Positions 5,089 through 6,308 of a stretch of 6,308 nucleotides of DNA are shown piece by piece. Within the stretch, counting starts at the first letter, position 1, and every line of letters starts with the position of its first letter. The notes under the pieces were generated by a model. The model had not been told where the DNA came from. It made no database searches and saw nothing but the letters and a program-made list of their open reading frames with translations. The position numbers were made by a program, and so were the translations under genes. This stretch comes from Bacillota bacterium (GTDB taxonomy: Bacteria > Bacillota > Clostridia > Christensenellales > SZUA-584): the NCBI GenBank assembly GCA_023396555.1, contig JAEWWC010000101.1:1-6308 (forward strand), given 5' to 3'.

Positions 5089-5463
5089 ATGAAAATGAAC
5101 ATGAATACTGTACAGGGAGAAAAGGCGTTTGGCGGTATGGCAGGCCGGGCAGGATTGCCGTTGGCTCCGGAAAAGCCGGGCAAAACAATGGCGGTGGGCG
5201 GTGAGCTGGTGACGCTTCTTAAGGATGGCGTAAAATCGGGCGACGCGGACGCCGGTGTGCCGGAGGAGATCGAGCGTCTTGTGGTGGCGGGCGCGGGCCC
5301 GGAGGAGCTGATGGACACGCTGCGCAAGGCAGTGGAGAAGGGGCGGATATCGCCGCTGCTGCTGGCACGGGCTGAGAAGCTGCTGGGCATGGGGCCGGGC
5401 GCGGATGAGCTGACGGACAGGGCCCAGGTGGTGAGAGGCAATAGGAACAAGCTGCTGCTGTAA
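5089..5463 (+). CDS. Small protein carrying the same helical module as the portal tail
   Basis: A 124-residue protein of no family I recognise. The ATG at 5089 is chosen because AAAGGCGG (5075-5082) precedes it; a longer in-frame start at 4981 would read through the terminator hairpin. Residues 1-36 are a Gly/Ala/Pro-rich, probably flexible lead. Residues 37-99 match the portal C-terminal module: GGELVTLLKDGVKSG against GEVEALLERVRAGVKAG, then VPEEI against VPEGI, GAG, a helix ending TLRKAVEKG against ALQNAAAQG, and a Leu-rich close. There is no signal peptide or membrane segment, and the rest is basic and short (RGNRNKLLL). The shared module links it to the portal, perhaps as a partner inside the capsid or as an unfused ancestor of the tail. 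That role is inferred. Confidence 0.72.
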   Translation: MKMNMNTVQGEKAFGGMAGRAGLPLAPEKPGKTMAVGGELVTLLKDGVKSGDADAGVPEEIERLVVAGAGPEELMDTLRKAVEKGRISPLLLARAEKLLGMGPGADELTDRAQVVRGNRNKLLL

Positions 5464-5482
5464 GGGTGGGAGTTTATGCAGC

Positions 5483-5657
5483 GGGCGGGGCAGGGGCCCC
5501 GCCCCTACACAGGATGTGGGGATACGCGGGCGAGCGCAGATCGCCCCTACAGAAGCGGCGCGTTACGGCAAGCGGGGATGGGACCGCCTGTCTGTCCCAG
5601 ACGTGCAGACAGGCGGAACGGTCATACTCCTTCGGGCACAGGTGACCGTTCCCTACG
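5483..5657 (+). repeat. Cluster of four hairpins, three tagged by CCCTAC
   Basis: Four inverted repeats in a row. GGGCGGGGC/GCCCCGCCC (5483-5491/5496-5504) is followed by CTACA. GGGCGA/TCGCCC (5528-5533/5541-5546) is followed by CCTACA. CCGCCTGTCTG/CAGACAGGCGG (5584-5594/5606-5616) is a perfect 11-base stem without the tag. AACGGTCA/TGACCGTT (5617-5624/5643-5650) is followed by CCCTACG (5651-5657). The stem sequences differ while the tag after them is kept, the same design as at 1-240 and 2912-3389. There is no gene here: both-strand open frames are short and lack ribosome binding sites. Confidence 0.75.
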
Positions 5658-5813
5658 AAGTATGCGCGCCATTGGTGGCAGTGTCCCCAAGAGCGCAAGA
5701 ATAAATGGTGCAGGAGCGGTCTGCCCATGCCCCAGAGGGGTATAGCCGCCTGCTATGTATACCGCATGGAGGGAATACAACTACCGGAAAACGGACAGAT
5801 ATGGACGGCAAAC
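5658..5813. other. Gene-free stretch before the scaffold hairpin
   Basis: Apart from one GGTGCAGGAG (5707-5716), the phrase also found at 3091, 3134 and 3393, I see no repeat, gene or convincing promoter. A TATGTATAC patch near 5754 could be a -10 box, but no -35 box accompanies it. Confidence 0.4.
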
Positions 5814-5843
5814 AAAGAGCCTTCAATCAAAGGGCTCTTTTTT
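5814..5843 (+). terminator. Terminator-like hairpin directly before the scaffold gene
   Basis: AAAGAGCC (5814-5821) pairs perfectly with GGCTCTTT (5833-5840) across an 11-base loop, with T to 5843. By form this is an intrinsic terminator, and the A-rich left side means it could work on both strands. Only 31 bases separate it from the start codon at 5875, and the ribosome binding site takes part of them. The scaffold message must therefore either begin in that gap or pass through the hairpin. Conditional readthrough is a real possibility. Confidence 0.8.
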
Positions 5844-5874
5844 GATACACAAAACCAAGTAAAGGAGAACACGA

Positions 5875-6308
5875 ATGATGGACGAGACGGCCCTGCCACA
5901 GGCCGAAGCGATGCCGGCCAGCCAGCCGGACACGGTGACGGAAGCCGCGCCCCAAACCATGGGCAATGCGGCGGATGGAGCGGAAGCGCCGTTTTTGACG
6001 GTGCGGTACAACAAGGAGGAGCGGCCGCTGACCCGTGAGGCGGCTGCGGAATACGCTCAGAAGGGGCTGAACTACGACAAGATCAGCGGGCGGCTGTCGG
6101 AAGCGGAACGGAAGCTGGCCGGGTACGGCGAGCTGGAGGCGCTGGCCAAGGGCTATGCGCAGCGGCGCGGGCTGCCGGACGCGGAGGCGCTCTCGGCGCT
6201 CAAAGGGTCGCTGGAGGGCGACGCGCAGGCGCTGGTCAATGGGCAGTTGGCGGCGTTCATGGAGGCGTATCCGGGCGAGGATCCGCACGCACTGCCGCCC
6301 GCCGTGAT
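5875..6308 (+). CDS. Probable phage scaffolding protein, partial (runs off the window)
   Basis: The frame is open from 5875 to the window end: 144 complete codons, no stop. AAAGGAG (5861-5867) is seven bases before the ATG. Residues 1-39 are acidic and rich in Ala/Pro/Gln, likely disordered. Residues 40-70 carry the pattern seen in Bacillota phage scaffold or minor head proteins: a short strand FLTVRYNKEE, then PLTREAAAEYAQKGLNYDK. Residues 71-130 look like a charged helix with coiled-coil character. Scaffolds guide assembly of the capsid shell and are removed later; their genes usually lie between portal (or protease) and major capsid, which would put the capsid gene just past the window. 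The call rests on motif memory and position. A minor structural protein is the main alternative. Confidence 0.68.
   Translation, partial: MMDETALPQAEAMPASQPDTVTEAAPQTMGNAADGAEAPFLTVRYNKEERPLTREAAAEYAQKGLNYDKISGRLSEAERKLAGYGELEALAKGYAQRRGLPDAEALSALKGSLEGDAQALVNGQLAAFMEAYPGEDPHALPPAV

Noticed and set aside
5727..6038. A 103-residue open frame overlapping the hairpin and the scaffold start
   Set aside because: It passes through a terminator hairpin and then overlaps the scaffold gene in another frame. The scaffold frame has the ribosome binding site and family-like motifs.

Overview
This window looks like part of a tailed-phage head gene cluster, probably a prophage, in a fairly GC-rich member of the Bacillota (Clostridia-like). 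The evidence for the host is purine-rich GGAGG-type ribosome binding sites, classic hairpin-plus-T-run terminators, consensus TTGNNN/TATAAT promoters, and intergenic hairpin repeats ending in CCCTACG. I recall such repeats from clostridial genomes but cannot confirm that without a search. All supported genes are on the + strand.

Layout. Positions 1-240 are a degenerate array of short hairpin repeats, with no gene. Positions 293-444 are a leader region. At 445-633 lies a 62-residue membrane-anchored protein that overlaps, by ATGA, a 749-residue portal protein (630-2879). The portal carries an unusual C-terminal extension: a Gly/Pro/Met-rich linker followed by two copies of a helical module of about 60 residues. 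Positions 2880-3500 hold no gene. They carry two direct copies of a composite repeat of about 245 bp, built from palindromes.

Next comes a block that looks like independently transcribed cargo: a coiled-coil protein with a C-terminal membrane anchor (3536-3961, XhlA-like in topology) ending in a strong terminator, then two related DsrE-fold proteins (4164-4517 and 4600-4959). The second DsrE gene has its own near-consensus promoter and is followed by a terminator. A small protein at 5089-5463 then repeats the same helical module found in the portal tail. Another block of CCCTAC-tagged hairpins follows (5483-5657). Last is a terminator-like hairpin placed directly in front of the start of a probable scaffolding protein (5875 to beyond the window end).

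How the parts may fit together. The portal, the small protein upstream of it and the scaffold would belong to capsid assembly and DNA packaging. The shared module suggests that the 124-residue protein is either a partner of the portal tail or the source of it. The coiled-coil and DsrE genes interrupt the usual portal-to-scaffold order and carry their own signals, as lysogenic cargo ('morons') do. The host-type repeats inside the cluster suggest long residence in a chromosome or a decaying prophage. No terminase, major capsid, integrase or attachment site is visible here. The most interesting signals are the module shared by the portal and the small protein, the diverged DsrE pair, and the two near-identical hairpins placed just in front of genes.
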